Source: Mycobacterium intracellulare ATCC 13950
Lineage (GTDB): Bacteria > Actinomycetota > Actinomycetes > Mycobacteriales > Mycobacteriaceae
NCBI RefSeq assembly: GCF_000277125.1
Contig: NC_016946.1
Location: 620,001 to 684,000 of the forward strand
Reading direction: 5' to 3'
Length of the DNA stretch: 64,000 nt
Position 1 is the stretch's first letter; the number at the start of each line of letters is the position of its first letter. The position numbers and the translations under genes were made by a program. Below, piece after piece: positions 36,955 through 46,776 of the stretch. The notes beneath the pieces were generated by a model. The model had not been told where the DNA came from, did not search any database, and worked only from the letters and a program-made list of their open reading frames with translations.

Positions 36955-37257
36955 TCAGGCGATCTTGACGTCGACCTCGTGGATGCCGGCGCCCGACGGC
37001 GTCACGACGGCGTTCCCGTTGCCGGCCGCCGACAGTGCGCGCAGCGTCCAGGATCCGGGAGCGGCGAAGAACCGGAAGTCACCGGTGGCCGAGGCCACCA
37101 CCTCGGCGGTGAACTCGTCCGACGAGTCCAGCAAGCGGACGAACGCGCCACCCACTGCCTGGCCATCGCCGTCCACGACGCGGCCGGTGATCACCGTTTC
37201 CTTTTCCAGGTCGACGCTGGCGGGCAACGTCAGTCCTTGCTTCGGTGCAGAGCACAT
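36955..37257 (-). CDS. sseC: DUF1416 protein SseC
   Basis: 100 residues from ATG 37257, one base after the cysA stop. The sequence SAPKQGLTLPASVDLEKETV then ITGRVVDGDGQAVGGAFVRL shows a transthyretin-like beta-sandwich (DUF1416). Always found behind the thiosulfate sulfurtransferase CysA in mycobacteria (Rv0814c, and the duplicate Rv3118). Its role in sulfur metabolism is inferred from this pairing. Part of the minus-strand operon led by the polycysteine leader. Confidence 0.92.
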   Translation of the reverse strand: MCSAPKQGLTLPASVDLEKETVITGRVVDGDGQAVGGAFVRLLDSSDEFTAEVVASATGDFRFFAAPGSWTLRALSAAGNGNAVVTPSGAGIHEVDVKIA

Positions 37258-37258
37258 A

Positions 37259-38092
37259 TCAGCTTCCCAACTCGATCGGGGCCCCCACCAGGGAACCGTA
37301 TTCCGTCCAACTGCCGTCGTAGTTCTTGACATTCCTGTGCCCGAGCAATTCGTAGAGAACGAACCAGGTGTGCGACGACCGCTCGCCGATGCGGCAGTAG
37401 GCGATCGTTTCTTTGTCGCCGTCCAGGCCGGCCGCGGCGTACAGCTCGGCCAGCTCCTCGTCGGACTTGAAGGTGCCGTCCTCGTTGGCGGCCTTGCTCC
37501 AAGGCACGTTGATGGCGCCCGGGATGTGGCCGGGCCGCTGGCTTTGTTCCTGCGGCAAATGCGCGGGCGCCAGGATCTTGCCGGAAAACTCGTCGGGGGA
37601 ACGCACGTCGACGAGGTTCTTGACGTTGATGGCCGCGATGACGTCGTCGCGGAACGCCCGGATGCTGTTGTCCGGTGCGGCCGCCGTGTACGACGTCGCG
37701 GGCCTGCTGACGGTATCGCTGGACAGTGCGCGGCCGTCGAGCTCCCACTTCTTGCGGCCGCCGTCGAGCAGCTTGACCTTCTCGTGGCCGTACAGCTTGA
37801 AGTACCAGTACGCGTAGGCGGCGAACCAGTTGTTGTTGCCGCCGTAGAGGATCACGGTGTCGTCATTGGAGATGCCGCGCTCGCTGAGCAGTTTCGAGAA
37901 CTGCTGGGCGTCGACGAAGTCGCGCTTGACCGGGTCCTGCAAATCGGAGCGCCAGTCCAGCTTGATCGCGCCGGGGATGTGACCGGCGTCGTAAGCGCTG
38001 GTGTCCTCGTCGACTTCGACAAAGACGACGCCGGACGCGTCGAGATTGCTCTCAGCCCAGTCGGTCGAGACCAGGACGTCGGAGCGTGCCAT
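37259..38092 (-). CDS. cysA: Thiosulfate sulfurtransferase (two-domain rhodanese)
   Basis: 277 residues from ATG 38092, the length of M. tuberculosis CysA2 (Rv0815c). Two rhodanese domains: inactive N-terminal (SAYDAGHIPGAIKLDWRSDL) and catalytic C-terminal, with the persulfide cysteine in AYCRIGERSSHTWFV (about residue 233). Transfers sulfur from thiosulfate to cyanide or protein thiols. Lies between the DUF4395 gene and sseC, all one operon expected to respond to cysteine supply. Confidence 0.95.
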   Translation of the reverse strand: MARSDVLVSTDWAESNLDASGVVFVEVDEDTSAYDAGHIPGAIKLDWRSDLQDPVKRDFVDAQQFSKLLSERGISNDDTVILYGGNNNWFAAYAYWYFKLYGHEKVKLLDGGRKKWELDGRALSSDTVSRPATSYTAAAPDNSIRAFRDDVIAAINVKNLVDVRSPDEFSGKILAPAHLPQEQSQRPGHIPGAINVPWSKAANEDGTFKSDEELAELYAAAGLDGDKETIAYCRIGERSSHTWFVLYELLGHRNVKNYDGSWTEYGSLVGAPIELGS

Positions 38093-38129
38093 GGAGTGGG
38101 TCCTTTCGATCACTTTTGGTTACAGCAGG

Positions 38130-38600
38130 TCAGGTGGGGCGCGCGCCGCCTCGCAAGCGGGCCACCAGTGGGTAGAGCTGGCAGCCCAGGCAGATTCCGA
38201 AGGCCGCGTTGAGGAACGCGGCCGCCAGGGCGGCCGCGGTGGCGATGACGCCGACCAGGACGGCACCGGCGGCGAAACCGGCCGTACCCAGCACGGCGAA
38301 GATCAGGCCGACGAGTTGGGCGAACTTCAGCGGCGCGGCGGGTTCGCGGTCCTGCACCGGGTCCAGCCGGGGCGCGACGACGGCGGCGAATATCCGGCCG
38401 TAGGGGTGCTGGCGGGGCCCGGCGACGGCGCCGATGGCGAAGATGACGGCCTGGATGGCAAGGATCGCCGCCGCGGCGGCCGGGCTGACCGCCGACACGA
38501 CCAGCGTCAGGATCAAGACCCCGGTGGTCACCCACGCGGCAAATCGTGGTCCACGCACGTCGACGAGGTCGGGCTGCGTGGCGGTGTTGCTGCTCGGCAA
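38130..38600 (-). CDS. DUF4395 membrane protein
   Basis: 156 residues from TTG 38600, supported by GAGGAG 9-14 nt upstream. Four hydrophobic helices; a cysteine pair in GICLGCQLYPL near the C-terminus fits DUF4395, often linked with sulfur-carrier or thioredoxin genes. First structural gene of the sulfur operon, 105 nt behind the polycysteine leader peptide. It may move sulfur or electrons across the membrane, but that is inference. Confidence 0.87.
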   Translation of the reverse strand: MPSSNTATQPDLVDVRGPRFAAWVTTGVLILTLVVSAVSPAAAAAILAIQAVIFAIGAVAGPRQHPYGRIFAAVVAPRLDPVQDREPAAPLKFAQLVGLIFAVLGTAGFAAGAVLVGVIATAAALAAAFLNAAFGICLGCQLYPLVARLRGGARPT

Positions 38601-38705
38601 GGTGTTACTCCTCGAATACCCCTGTTGCTGACGGAAATGACGATGGGAGAGGTGCCACGGTCGGGATCCGGGCCCGCTCCGAGTGCTACGCGAAGGCGCG
38701 GCTAC

Positions 38706-38795
38706 TCAGCAGCAACAGCAACAACAACAGCCCGCGGTGCGGCACAGCGCAACTGCGCGGCGCTTGGTGAGCATGGGCTCGAGGCGGGCTAACAC
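38706..38795 (-). CDS. Polycysteine leader peptide (cysteine-responsive attenuator uORF)
   Basis: GTG 38795 opens VLARLEPMLTKRRAVALCRT and ends in seven consecutive cysteine codons before TGA 38706 (29 residues, eight cysteines). The -10-like TAAGCT (minus strand, 38803-38808) ends 7 nt before the GTG, so the message is probably leaderless. A shorter start at ATG 38774 is possible. Polycysteine leaders upstream of cysA-type operons are described in mycobacteria: with low cysteine, ribosomes stall in the run and translation of the downstream operon rises. 105 nt separate it from the DUF4395 gene. Confidence 0.82.
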   Translation of the reverse strand: MLARLEPMLTKRRAVALCRTAGCCCCCCC

Positions 38796-38824
38796 GTCGG
38801 TCAGCTTACCCAATGACACCGTGG

Positions 38825-39259
38825 TCAAGCCAACAGCGGTTTCAGGGCGGACCGCAGGTCGGCGGCGCTGGGCACTCCCGAGGTCCGGTAGCGCTGCCGC
38901 CCGTCGATGTCGAAGATCAACGTGGTGGGCAGGGACAGCACCGAATAACGGCGCGCGGTCTCGGGATTGGCGTCCAGGTCGACCTCGACGTGGGCTATCG
39001 GAGATCCCGGGTCGCCCAGGTCGTCGCAGACCTGGGTGACGACCCGGCGCACCCGGTCGCACGGCCCGCACCACGGGGCGCTGAAATGCACGACGGTCGG
39101 GCCGCCGCGGGAAAGTCCCAGGGCTGCGACGTCGGCGGCGGGGTCGCGATCCGGCCCGGGATCGATTTCCCGGATGCTGCCGGAGCGGCGGGTCAACAGC
39201 CAGCCGAGCAGCGTCGCGACGGCGAGCGCGGCGACGGTCACCACGATCACCGTCATCAT
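38825..39259 (-). CDS. thiX: Membrane-anchored thioredoxin-like protein
   Basis: 144 residues from ATG 39259 (GTG 39268 also possible). N-terminal membrane helix (MTVIVVTVAALAVATLLGWL), then a thioredoxin fold with the active site WCGPC in VVHFSAPWCGPCDRVRRV (about 62-66). The cis-proline loop is LSLPTTLIF. Equivalent to Rv0816c (thiX). Likely a disulfide reductase facing the periplasm. Just upstream of the polycysteine-led operon on the same strand, but with a separate promoter after it. Confidence 0.9.
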   Translation of the reverse strand: MMTVIVVTVAALAVATLLGWLLTRRSGSIREIDPGPDRDPAADVAALGLSRGGPTVVHFSAPWCGPCDRVRRVVTQVCDDLGDPGSPIAHVEVDLDANPETARRYSVLSLPTTLIFDIDGRQRYRTSGVPSAADLRSALKPLLA

Positions 39260-39308
39260 GCGCGCCACCCCTGGCCATCGCCGCGTTCGGCGGCATCGTC
39301 AGCGTGCG

Positions 39309-40121
39309 TCATGACCGTTTAAACCCATCGAGGGACACCGTTACTCCATAGGTGATGCCCTCGATGATGACGTCGGAGCCGCGCGCGCCCTCGGTGGTGG
39401 GCGCGACGCCGAAGGGAAGCCGCTGATCGGGAAGCCTGCCCGCGAAGGCGTGCAGCACCGCGTAGTGCTTGTCGGCCGGGACGGTCTGGTCGGCGGTGTC
39501 CGGCCCGGTCAGCACGCCGGTGGGGGTGAAGACCAACGTCGCCGGGTCGTCGGGGGCGATGGACAGGTCGACCGAGACGCTGACGCGGTGATCGAAGCCG
39601 GAGGATTTGGGCGTGCCGGTGAACACCAGCCCGTGGCTGTCGGAGATGCCCGACGCGGTGACGCCGCCGGTCGAGGTGTTGGTTTCCTTGGGCGGGGCCT
39701 CGACCATCAGGTCGCTGATGCCCAGGTAGCGGCCCAGGTGGGTCGAGTCGATGATGATGCGGCTTTCCAGCTTGTGCACCGCGAGCTTCGCGTCGCGCGT
39801 GATCAGCCACGACGCACGCGCGAGATCCACCGAGTACATCGTGGCCTCGAGGGTGGCTTTGCCGGTCATCGCGTGTTCGACGGCGTTGGCCTTGATCTCC
39901 ACCTGGTCGTAGTTGCCGCGCATGGCCTGCGGAATGAAGGGAAACGCCACGATGGCCACGAACGGGTCGCTGCCCAGGTTGGCCGCCTTGCGCACGCTGG
40001 CCGACAGCCGGTATTCGGCATAGATGCTGGTGCCGTAGTCGACTCCGATCGCGCCGAGGGCGACCACGGCCAGCAGGATCGCGGTCGCGGTCACGGCAAT
40101 CAGCACCTTGCGCACCCGCAT
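39309..40121 (-). CDS. lmeA: LmeA family phospholipid-binding protein (DUF2993)
   Basis: 270 residues. N-terminal signal/anchor (KVLIAVTATAILLAVVALGA, about 5-24), then a DUF2993 domain: ANLGSDPFVAIVAFPFIPQA and VEIKANAVE near its start, VIIEGITYGVTVSLDGFKRS at its end. LmeA (Rv0817c) is a periplasmic phospholipid binder needed for lipomannan mannan elongation in mycobacteria. Divergent from glnR. Its gene and thiX are 49 bp apart on the same strand. Confidence 0.88.
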   Translation of the reverse strand: MRVRKVLIAVTATAILLAVVALGAIGVDYGTSIYAEYRLSASVRKAANLGSDPFVAIVAFPFIPQAMRGNYDQVEIKANAVEHAMTGKATLEATMYSVDLARASWLITRDAKLAVHKLESRIIIDSTHLGRYLGISDLMVEAPPKETNTSTGGVTASGISDSHGLVFTGTPKSSGFDHRVSVSVDLSIAPDDPATLVFTPTGVLTGPDTADQTVPADKHYAVLHAFAGRLPDQRLPFGVAPTTEGARGSDVIIEGITYGVTVSLDGFKRS

Positions 40122-40196
40122 ATTGTGGCGTAACCCCCGGCGGGGCCGGATCGCCCGTGGCGGGGCTCACAGTGGCTCGTCCGCCACGCGAAAAAA

Positions 40197-40236
40197 CCAG
40201 GTAACACGTTATCGTTAGATGACCTGGTAACTAACG
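40197..40236. promoter_or_regulatory. Repeats in the lmeA-glnR divergent promoter
   Basis: CCAGGTAAC (40197-40205) and CCTGGTAAC (40223-40231) are direct copies 26 bp apart. CGTTAG (40213-40218) and CTAACG (40231-40236) form an inverted pair. A candidate binding site for GlnR itself or another regulator of the pair. Confidence 0.4.
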
Positions 40237-40290
40237 CGTGATGGCGTTGTGAATTTGGGAGATGCCGTTCCCCCGAGCTGGAGGGACTAG

Positions 40291-42005
<1,715 letters not shown>

Positions 42006-42154
42006 CCGCGGGTACGCGGGGCATCGAGCCGGATCGTTAACCTGGTCCTTGCTACCGAGGCGTTGCTGCGCGCCGGGGCGGCGCATACTTTCGCCGCGAC
42101 GGGCAACCTGGCAGGGGATTACCAGCGGCGCCCACATGCGTCTTGAACGGTGTC

Positions 42155-43294
42155 ATGAAAGCGAGATCGGTGAAGCTCGACAGGCAGGGCAGGGCGGCGG
42201 CCGCGGTGGCGCTGGCGACGGCACTCGGCGTCGCGGCGCTGGCCGCCTGCGGCAGCGACGAGAACCGTCCCGGAGCCGCGGCGCCCAGCGTCACCGCCCC
42301 CGCGGGCACCGCGGGGTGTGGCGGCAAGAACAACCTGACGGCGGAAGGCTCGACCGCGCAAGCGAACGCCATCACCGTCTTCAACCAGGTGTGGGGCCAG
42401 TACTGCCCGGGCAAGGGTCTGGCCTATAACCCGACCGGGTCGGGCGCCGGTCGCGAGCAGTTCATCGCCGGGCACGTGGACTTTGCGGGGGCCGACTCTC
42501 CGTTGGTCGCCGAACAGATCGGTCCGGCCGCTAGCCGGTGCGGCGGGAACCCGGCGTGGGACCTGCCCCTGGTGTTCGGCCCGATCGCGCTCGCCTACAA
42601 CCTGCCGGGGAATCCGGCCCTGGTGGTCAGCAGTGACGCGGTGGCCAAAATTTTCACCGGCAAGATCACCACGTGGAACGACCCCATCCTGGTCGGGCTC
42701 AACCCGGGAGTGGCCCTGCCCGACACCAGGATCACGCCGATCTACCGGTCCGACTCGTCGGGAACCACCGACAACGTGCAGAAGTATCTGACCGCCGCCG
42801 CCCCGCAGAGCTGGGCCAAAGGGGTCGGTACGGAATTCCAGGGCGGCGTCGGCGAGGGCGCGGCGAAGTCGTCCGGGGTCATCCAGGCGGTCCAGGCCAT
42901 TCCGGGCGCCATCGGATACGTCCAGAAGGGCTTCGCCGACCAGGCGCGCATGTCCTACGCCAAAATCGCCACCCGCGGCGGGGTGGTCCCGCTCACCAAC
43001 GACACGGCCGGAAACGCCATCAAGGCGGCCAAATTCCTCGGCGAGGGAAACGACCTGTTGCTCGACCTCAACGCCATGTACGGCTCGCAGGAGCCGGGCG
43101 TCTATCCGCTGGTGCTCGTGACCTACGAGATCGTCTGCTCCAAGGGCTACGACGCCGAGACCGCCGGGGCAATCAAATCGTTCCTCTCCATCGCCGCCAC
43201 CAGCGGGCAGGCCGAACTTTCCTCGGCCGGTTACATTCCGCTGCCCGATAAGGTCAAGGAACGACTGGTCGCCGCCATCGATGCGCTGCAGTGA
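42155..43294 (+). CDS. pstS: Phosphate ABC transporter substrate-binding lipoprotein
   Basis: 379 residues from ATG 42155. Lipoprotein signal: a short charged start, then VALATALGVAALAACGS with lipobox LAAC. The binding protein follows the PstS pattern: LTAEGSTAQANAITVFNQVW, NPTGSGAGREQF, FAGADSPL and the phosphate-contacting IYRSDSSGTTDN. Delivers phosphate to PstC-PstA. First gene of pstS-pstC-pstA-phoT. In M. tuberculosis phoT sits here alone without a pst set. Confidence 0.95.
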   Translation: MKARSVKLDRQGRAAAAVALATALGVAALAACGSDENRPGAAAPSVTAPAGTAGCGGKNNLTAEGSTAQANAITVFNQVWGQYCPGKGLAYNPTGSGAGREQFIAGHVDFAGADSPLVAEQIGPAASRCGGNPAWDLPLVFGPIALAYNLPGNPALVVSSDAVAKIFTGKITTWNDPILVGLNPGVALPDTRITPIYRSDSSGTTDNVQKYLTAAAPQSWAKGVGTEFQGGVGEGAAKSSGVIQAVQAIPGAIGYVQKGFADQARMSYAKIATRGGVVPLTNDTAGNAIKAAKFLGEGNDLLLDLNAMYGSQEPGVYPLVLVTYEIVCSKGYDAETAGAIKSFLSIAATSGQAELSSAGYIPLPDKVKERLVAAIDALQ

Positions 43295-43309
43295 CCAGGT
43301 GAGATCGCA

Positions 43310-44353
43310 GTGACGGAGTTTTCGGGGCCAAACCCAATCGACTCGGGCGCGGGCGCGGTCCTCGCCACGTCCATTCCCGAGTCGCCGACGACACCCACCA
43401 GCCCGTGGGGCGAGGCCCGACCACATGTGGGAGACCGGATATTCCGGCGGCTCGCGCAGACCTCGGGCGTGCTGATCATCGTCGTGATCGCCGCGATCGC
43501 CGTCTTCCTGCTCGGGCGCGCGGCACCGGCGTTGCAGCGCGACCGCGAGAACTTCTTCAGCTACGGCGGTAACTGGGTCACCACCGACACGTCGGCGATG
43601 CACTTCGGGATCGCCAGCCTGTTGCCGGTGACCGTGTTCGTGTCGCTGTTCGCGTTGACCTTGGCCATGCCCGTCGCGCTGGGCGTCGCCCTCTTCATCA
43701 CCCAGTACGCGCCGCGGCGCGTGGCGACGCCGCTGGCCTACGCGGTCGATCTGCTGGCCGCGGTTCCCTCGATCATCTACGGCGCCTGGGGCCTTTATGT
43801 GTTGGCGCCGCAACTGCGGCCCATCGCCACCTGGCTCAACCGTTCCATGGGCTGGTGCTTTCTGTTCGCCGACGGCAACGCGTCGGCCGCCGGCGGCGGC
43901 ACCATCTTCACCGGCGGCATCGTCTTGGCGGTGATGATCCTGCCGATCGTCACCGCCGTCACCCGCGAGGTCTTCGTCCAGACACCGCAGGACCAGATCG
44001 AAGCCGCGCTGGCGCTGGGCGCCACCCGATGGGAAGTGGTCAAGACCGTCACCCTGCCGTTCGGGCGGTCCGGCTACATCAGCGGCGGGATGCTGGGGCT
44101 GGGTCGCGCGCTGGGCGAAACGGTCGCGCTGCTGATCATCTTGCGGGGCACCCAGTCGGCGTTCGGCTGGTCGCTGTTCGACGGCGGCTCCACCTTCGCC
44201 ACCAAGATCGCGGGCGCCGCGGCCGAGTTCGACGACCGGTTCAAGTCGGGCGCCTACATCGCCGCGGGCCTGACACTCTTCGCGCTCACCTTCCTCGTCG
44301 ACGCCCTGGCCCGGGGCGCCGTCGCCGGGGCCGGCCGAAAGGCCGCGCGATGA
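43310..44353 (+). CDS. pstC: Phosphate ABC transporter permease PstC
   Basis: 347 residues from GTG 43310. Six predicted helices; the EAA permease loop is QIEAALALGATRWEVVKTVT (about 228-247), and ALGETVALLIILRGT follows. A hydrophilic N-terminal tail of about 45 residues is typical of actinobacterial PstC. Overlaps pstA by 4 nt (ATGA). Forms the membrane channel with PstA. Confidence 0.94.
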   Translation: MTEFSGPNPIDSGAGAVLATSIPESPTTPTSPWGEARPHVGDRIFRRLAQTSGVLIIVVIAAIAVFLLGRAAPALQRDRENFFSYGGNWVTTDTSAMHFGIASLLPVTVFVSLFALTLAMPVALGVALFITQYAPRRVATPLAYAVDLLAAVPSIIYGAWGLYVLAPQLRPIATWLNRSMGWCFLFADGNASAAGGGTIFTGGIVLAVMILPIVTAVTREVFVQTPQDQIEAALALGATRWEVVKTVTLPFGRSGYISGGMLGLGRALGETVALLIILRGTQSAFGWSLFDGGSTFATKIAGAAAEFDDRFKSGAYIAAGLTLFALTFLVDALARGAVAGAGRKAAR

Positions 44354-45264
44354 CGTCGATGCTGGACCGCCCGCTCAAGTCGCGGACGTTCTCACCGCTG
44401 TCCCGGCGCCGCCGTACCGCGAATCGTGTTGCGACCGTACTGGTTTCGCTGGCATTGCTGGTGGCCGTGGCGCCGCTGGTGATGGTGCTGTGGTCGGTGA
44501 CCGTCAAGGGAGTCAGGGCGATCACCTCCACCGTCTGGTGGTCGCACTCGCAAGCCGGGATGACGGCCTTCGTGACCGGCGGCGGCGCCTACCATGCGCT
44601 GGTCGGCACCGTGCTGCAGGGATTGGTGTGCGCCGCCATCTCCATTCCGATCGGTCTGATGGTCGCGATCTATCTGGTCGAATACGGCGGCGGCACTGCG
44701 CTGGGCCGGTTGGCCTCGTTCATGGTGGACATCCTGAGCGGGGTGCCCTCGATCGTGGCGGCGTTGTTCGTCTACGCGTTGTGTGTGGCCACGCTGGGCC
44801 TGCCCCGCTCGGAGTTCGCGGTATCGCTGGCGCTGGTGTTGCTGATGCTGCCGGTGATCGTGCGGGCGACCGAGGAAATGCTGCGGGTGGTTCCGGTGGA
44901 TCTGCGCGAGGCCAGCTACGCCCTGGGCATCACCAAGTGGAAGACCATCGTCCGGGTGGTCATTCCCACCGGGCTGTCCGGCATCGTCACCGGGATCTTG
45001 CTGGCGATGGCACGGGTGATGGGGGAGACGGCGCCGCTGTTGATCCTCGTCGGCTATGCGCAATCGATGAACTTCAACATCTTCAGCGACTTCATGGGGA
45101 CGCTGCCAGGCATGATGTACAACCAGACGTCGGTCGGCGCGGGCCTCAACCCCATCCCCACGGATCGGTTGTGGGGTGCCGCGTTAACCCTCATCCTGGT
45201 GATCGCCGCGATCAATATCGTGGCTCGAGTGATAGCGAAATTCCTTGGCGCCAGAAAGTCATAG
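44350..45264 (+). CDS. pstA: Phosphate ABC transporter permease PstA
   Basis: 304 residues from ATG 44350, inside the pstC stop. The frame is open much earlier (43855) but lies over pstC. Membrane helices with the permease loop VDLREASYALGITKWKTIVR (about 177-196), plus GVPSIVAALFVYAL and MGETAPLLILVGYA. Partner of PstC. phoT starts 12 bp later with AGGAG in front. Confidence 0.95.
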   Translation: MTSMLDRPLKSRTFSPLSRRRRTANRVATVLVSLALLVAVAPLVMVLWSVTVKGVRAITSTVWWSHSQAGMTAFVTGGGAYHALVGTVLQGLVCAAISIPIGLMVAIYLVEYGGGTALGRLASFMVDILSGVPSIVAALFVYALCVATLGLPRSEFAVSLALVLLMLPVIVRATEEMLRVVPVDLREASYALGITKWKTIVRVVIPTGLSGIVTGILLAMARVMGETAPLLILVGYAQSMNFNIFSDFMGTLPGMMYNQTSVGAGLNPIPTDRLWGAALTLILVIAAINIVARVIAKFLGARKS

Positions 45265-45276
45265 GCAGGAGCAGTA

Positions 45277-46053
45277 GTGGCCAAACGGTTGGACCTCAAG
45301 GGCGTCAACATCTACTACGGGTCGTTTCACGCCGTCGCGGAGGTGACGCTGACGGTGTTGCCGCGCAGTGTCACCGCGTTCATCGGCCCGTCGGGGTGCG
45401 GCAAGACGACGGTGCTGCGCACCCTCAACCGCATGCATGAGGTGGTGCCCGGCGGGCGCGTCGAGGGCAGCGTGCTGCTCGACGACGAGGACATCTACGG
45501 CGCCGGTGTCGACCCGGTCGGTGTGCGCCGGGCCATCGGGATGGTGTTCCAGCGTCCGAACCCGTTCCCCGCCATGTCAATTCGCGACAACGTGGTGGCC
45601 GGCCTGAAGCTGCAAGGGGTGCGCAATCGCAAGGTGCTCGATGAGACGGCCGAATACTCACTGCGCGGCGCGAACCTGTGGGACGAGGTCAAGGATCGGT
45701 TGGACCGGCCCGGTGGTGGTCTGTCCGGCGGGCAGCAGCAGCGGCTGTGCATCGCCAGGGCCATCGCCGTGCAGCCCGACGTGCTGCTCATGGACGAGCC
45801 GTGCTCGGCGCTGGACCCGATCTCGACGATGGCCATCGAGGAGCTGATCAGCGAGCTGAAGCAGGACTACACGATCGTCATCGTCACCCACAACATGCAG
45901 CAGGCGGCCCGGGTCAGCGACTACACCGCGTTTTTCAACCTGGAAGCCGTCGGGAAACCGGGGCGGCTGATCGAGGTCGACGACACCGAGAAGATCTTTT
46001 CCAACCCGAATCAAAAGGCGACCGAGGACTACATCTCGGGCCGCTTCGGCTAG
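45277..46053 (+). CDS. phoT: Phosphate ABC transporter ATP-binding protein
   Basis: 258 residues from GTG 45277 (AGGAG 6-10 nt upstream). All ABC motifs: Walker [10 protein letters not shown] (about 35-43), Q-loop VFQRPNPFP, signature LSGGQQQR, Walker [14 protein letters not shown] and switch histidine THNMQ. Powers PstSCA phosphate import. Equivalent to Rv0820. The 3' end overlaps phoY by 4 bp on the other strand. Confidence 0.96.
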   Translation: MAKRLDLKGVNIYYGSFHAVAEVTLTVLPRSVTAFIGPSGCGKTTVLRTLNRMHEVVPGGRVEGSVLLDDEDIYGAGVDPVGVRRAIGMVFQRPNPFPAMSIRDNVVAGLKLQGVRNRKVLDETAEYSLRGANLWDEVKDRLDRPGGGLSGGQQQRLCIARAIAVQPDVLLMDEPCSALDPISTMAIEELISELKQDYTIVIVTHNMQQAARVSDYTAFFNLEAVGKPGRLIEVDDTEKIFSNPNQKATEDYISGRFG

Positions 46054-46718
46054 CTGGACGGCGGTTTCGCCTCTTCCTCGGGCAGTCTGCCGGTCGCCTG
46101 GAAAATGACGCGCCTGGCCACCTCGACGGCGTGGTCGGCGAAACGCTCGTAGAAGCGGCCCAGCAACGTCACGTCGACGGCCGCCGCCACGCCGTGCTTC
46201 CATTCCCGGTCCATCAGCACCGAGAACAGGTGCCGGTGCAGATCGTCCATCGCGTCGTCTTCTTCGCGGATCCGGGCCGCCTTCTCCGGGTCGCGCGACA
46301 ACACCACCTCTTGGGCGCTGTTACCCAATTCGACTGCGATGCTGCCCATTTCGGCGAAGTAGCCGTTGACCTCTTCGGGCAGGGCGTGCTGGGGATGCCG
46401 CCGTCGGGCGATCTTGGCGACGTGCAACGCCAGCGCACCCATGCGGTCGATGTCCGCCACCATCTGAATGGCGCTCACGATCGACCGCAGATCACCGGCC
46501 ACCGGCGCCTGCAATGCCAGCAGCACAAACGCGCTTTCCTCGGCGCGCGCGCTCATCGCGGCGATCGCTTCGTGGTCGGAGATCACTTGTTCGGCCAGCA
46601 CCAAGTCGGCCTGCAGCAGGGCTTGGGTGGCCCGCTCCATGGCGATTCCTGCCAAGCCGCACATCTCGCCGAGCCGCTCGGATAACTCCGAGAGTTGCTC
46701 GTGGTAGGCGGTTCGCAT
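46050..46718 (-). CDS. phoY2: PhoU-family phosphate signalling regulator
   Basis: 222 residues with two PhoU three-helix repeats (about 10-110 and 115-210). Signature stretches are [20 protein letters not shown] and [18 protein letters not shown], with E/D-rich metal-binding helices. Links the Pst transporter to the SenX3-RegX3 phosphate-sensing system and is involved in persister formation in M. tuberculosis (Rv0821c, PhoY2). Convergent with phoT, on its own promoter. Confidence 0.93.
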   Translation of the reverse strand: MRTAYHEQLSELSERLGEMCGLAGIAMERATQALLQADLVLAEQVISDHEAIAAMSARAEESAFVLLALQAPVAGDLRSIVSAIQMVADIDRMGALALHVAKIARRRHPQHALPEEVNGYFAEMGSIAVELGNSAQEVVLSRDPEKAARIREEDDAMDDLHRHLFSVLMDREWKHGVAAAVDVTLLGRFYERFADHAVEVARRVIFQATGRLPEEEAKPPSS

Positions 46719-46776
46719 GTCGTCAAGGATACGTTCCCCGCGTCCCAGACAGGTCGCGGAGCGCCGTCAAAACGGC

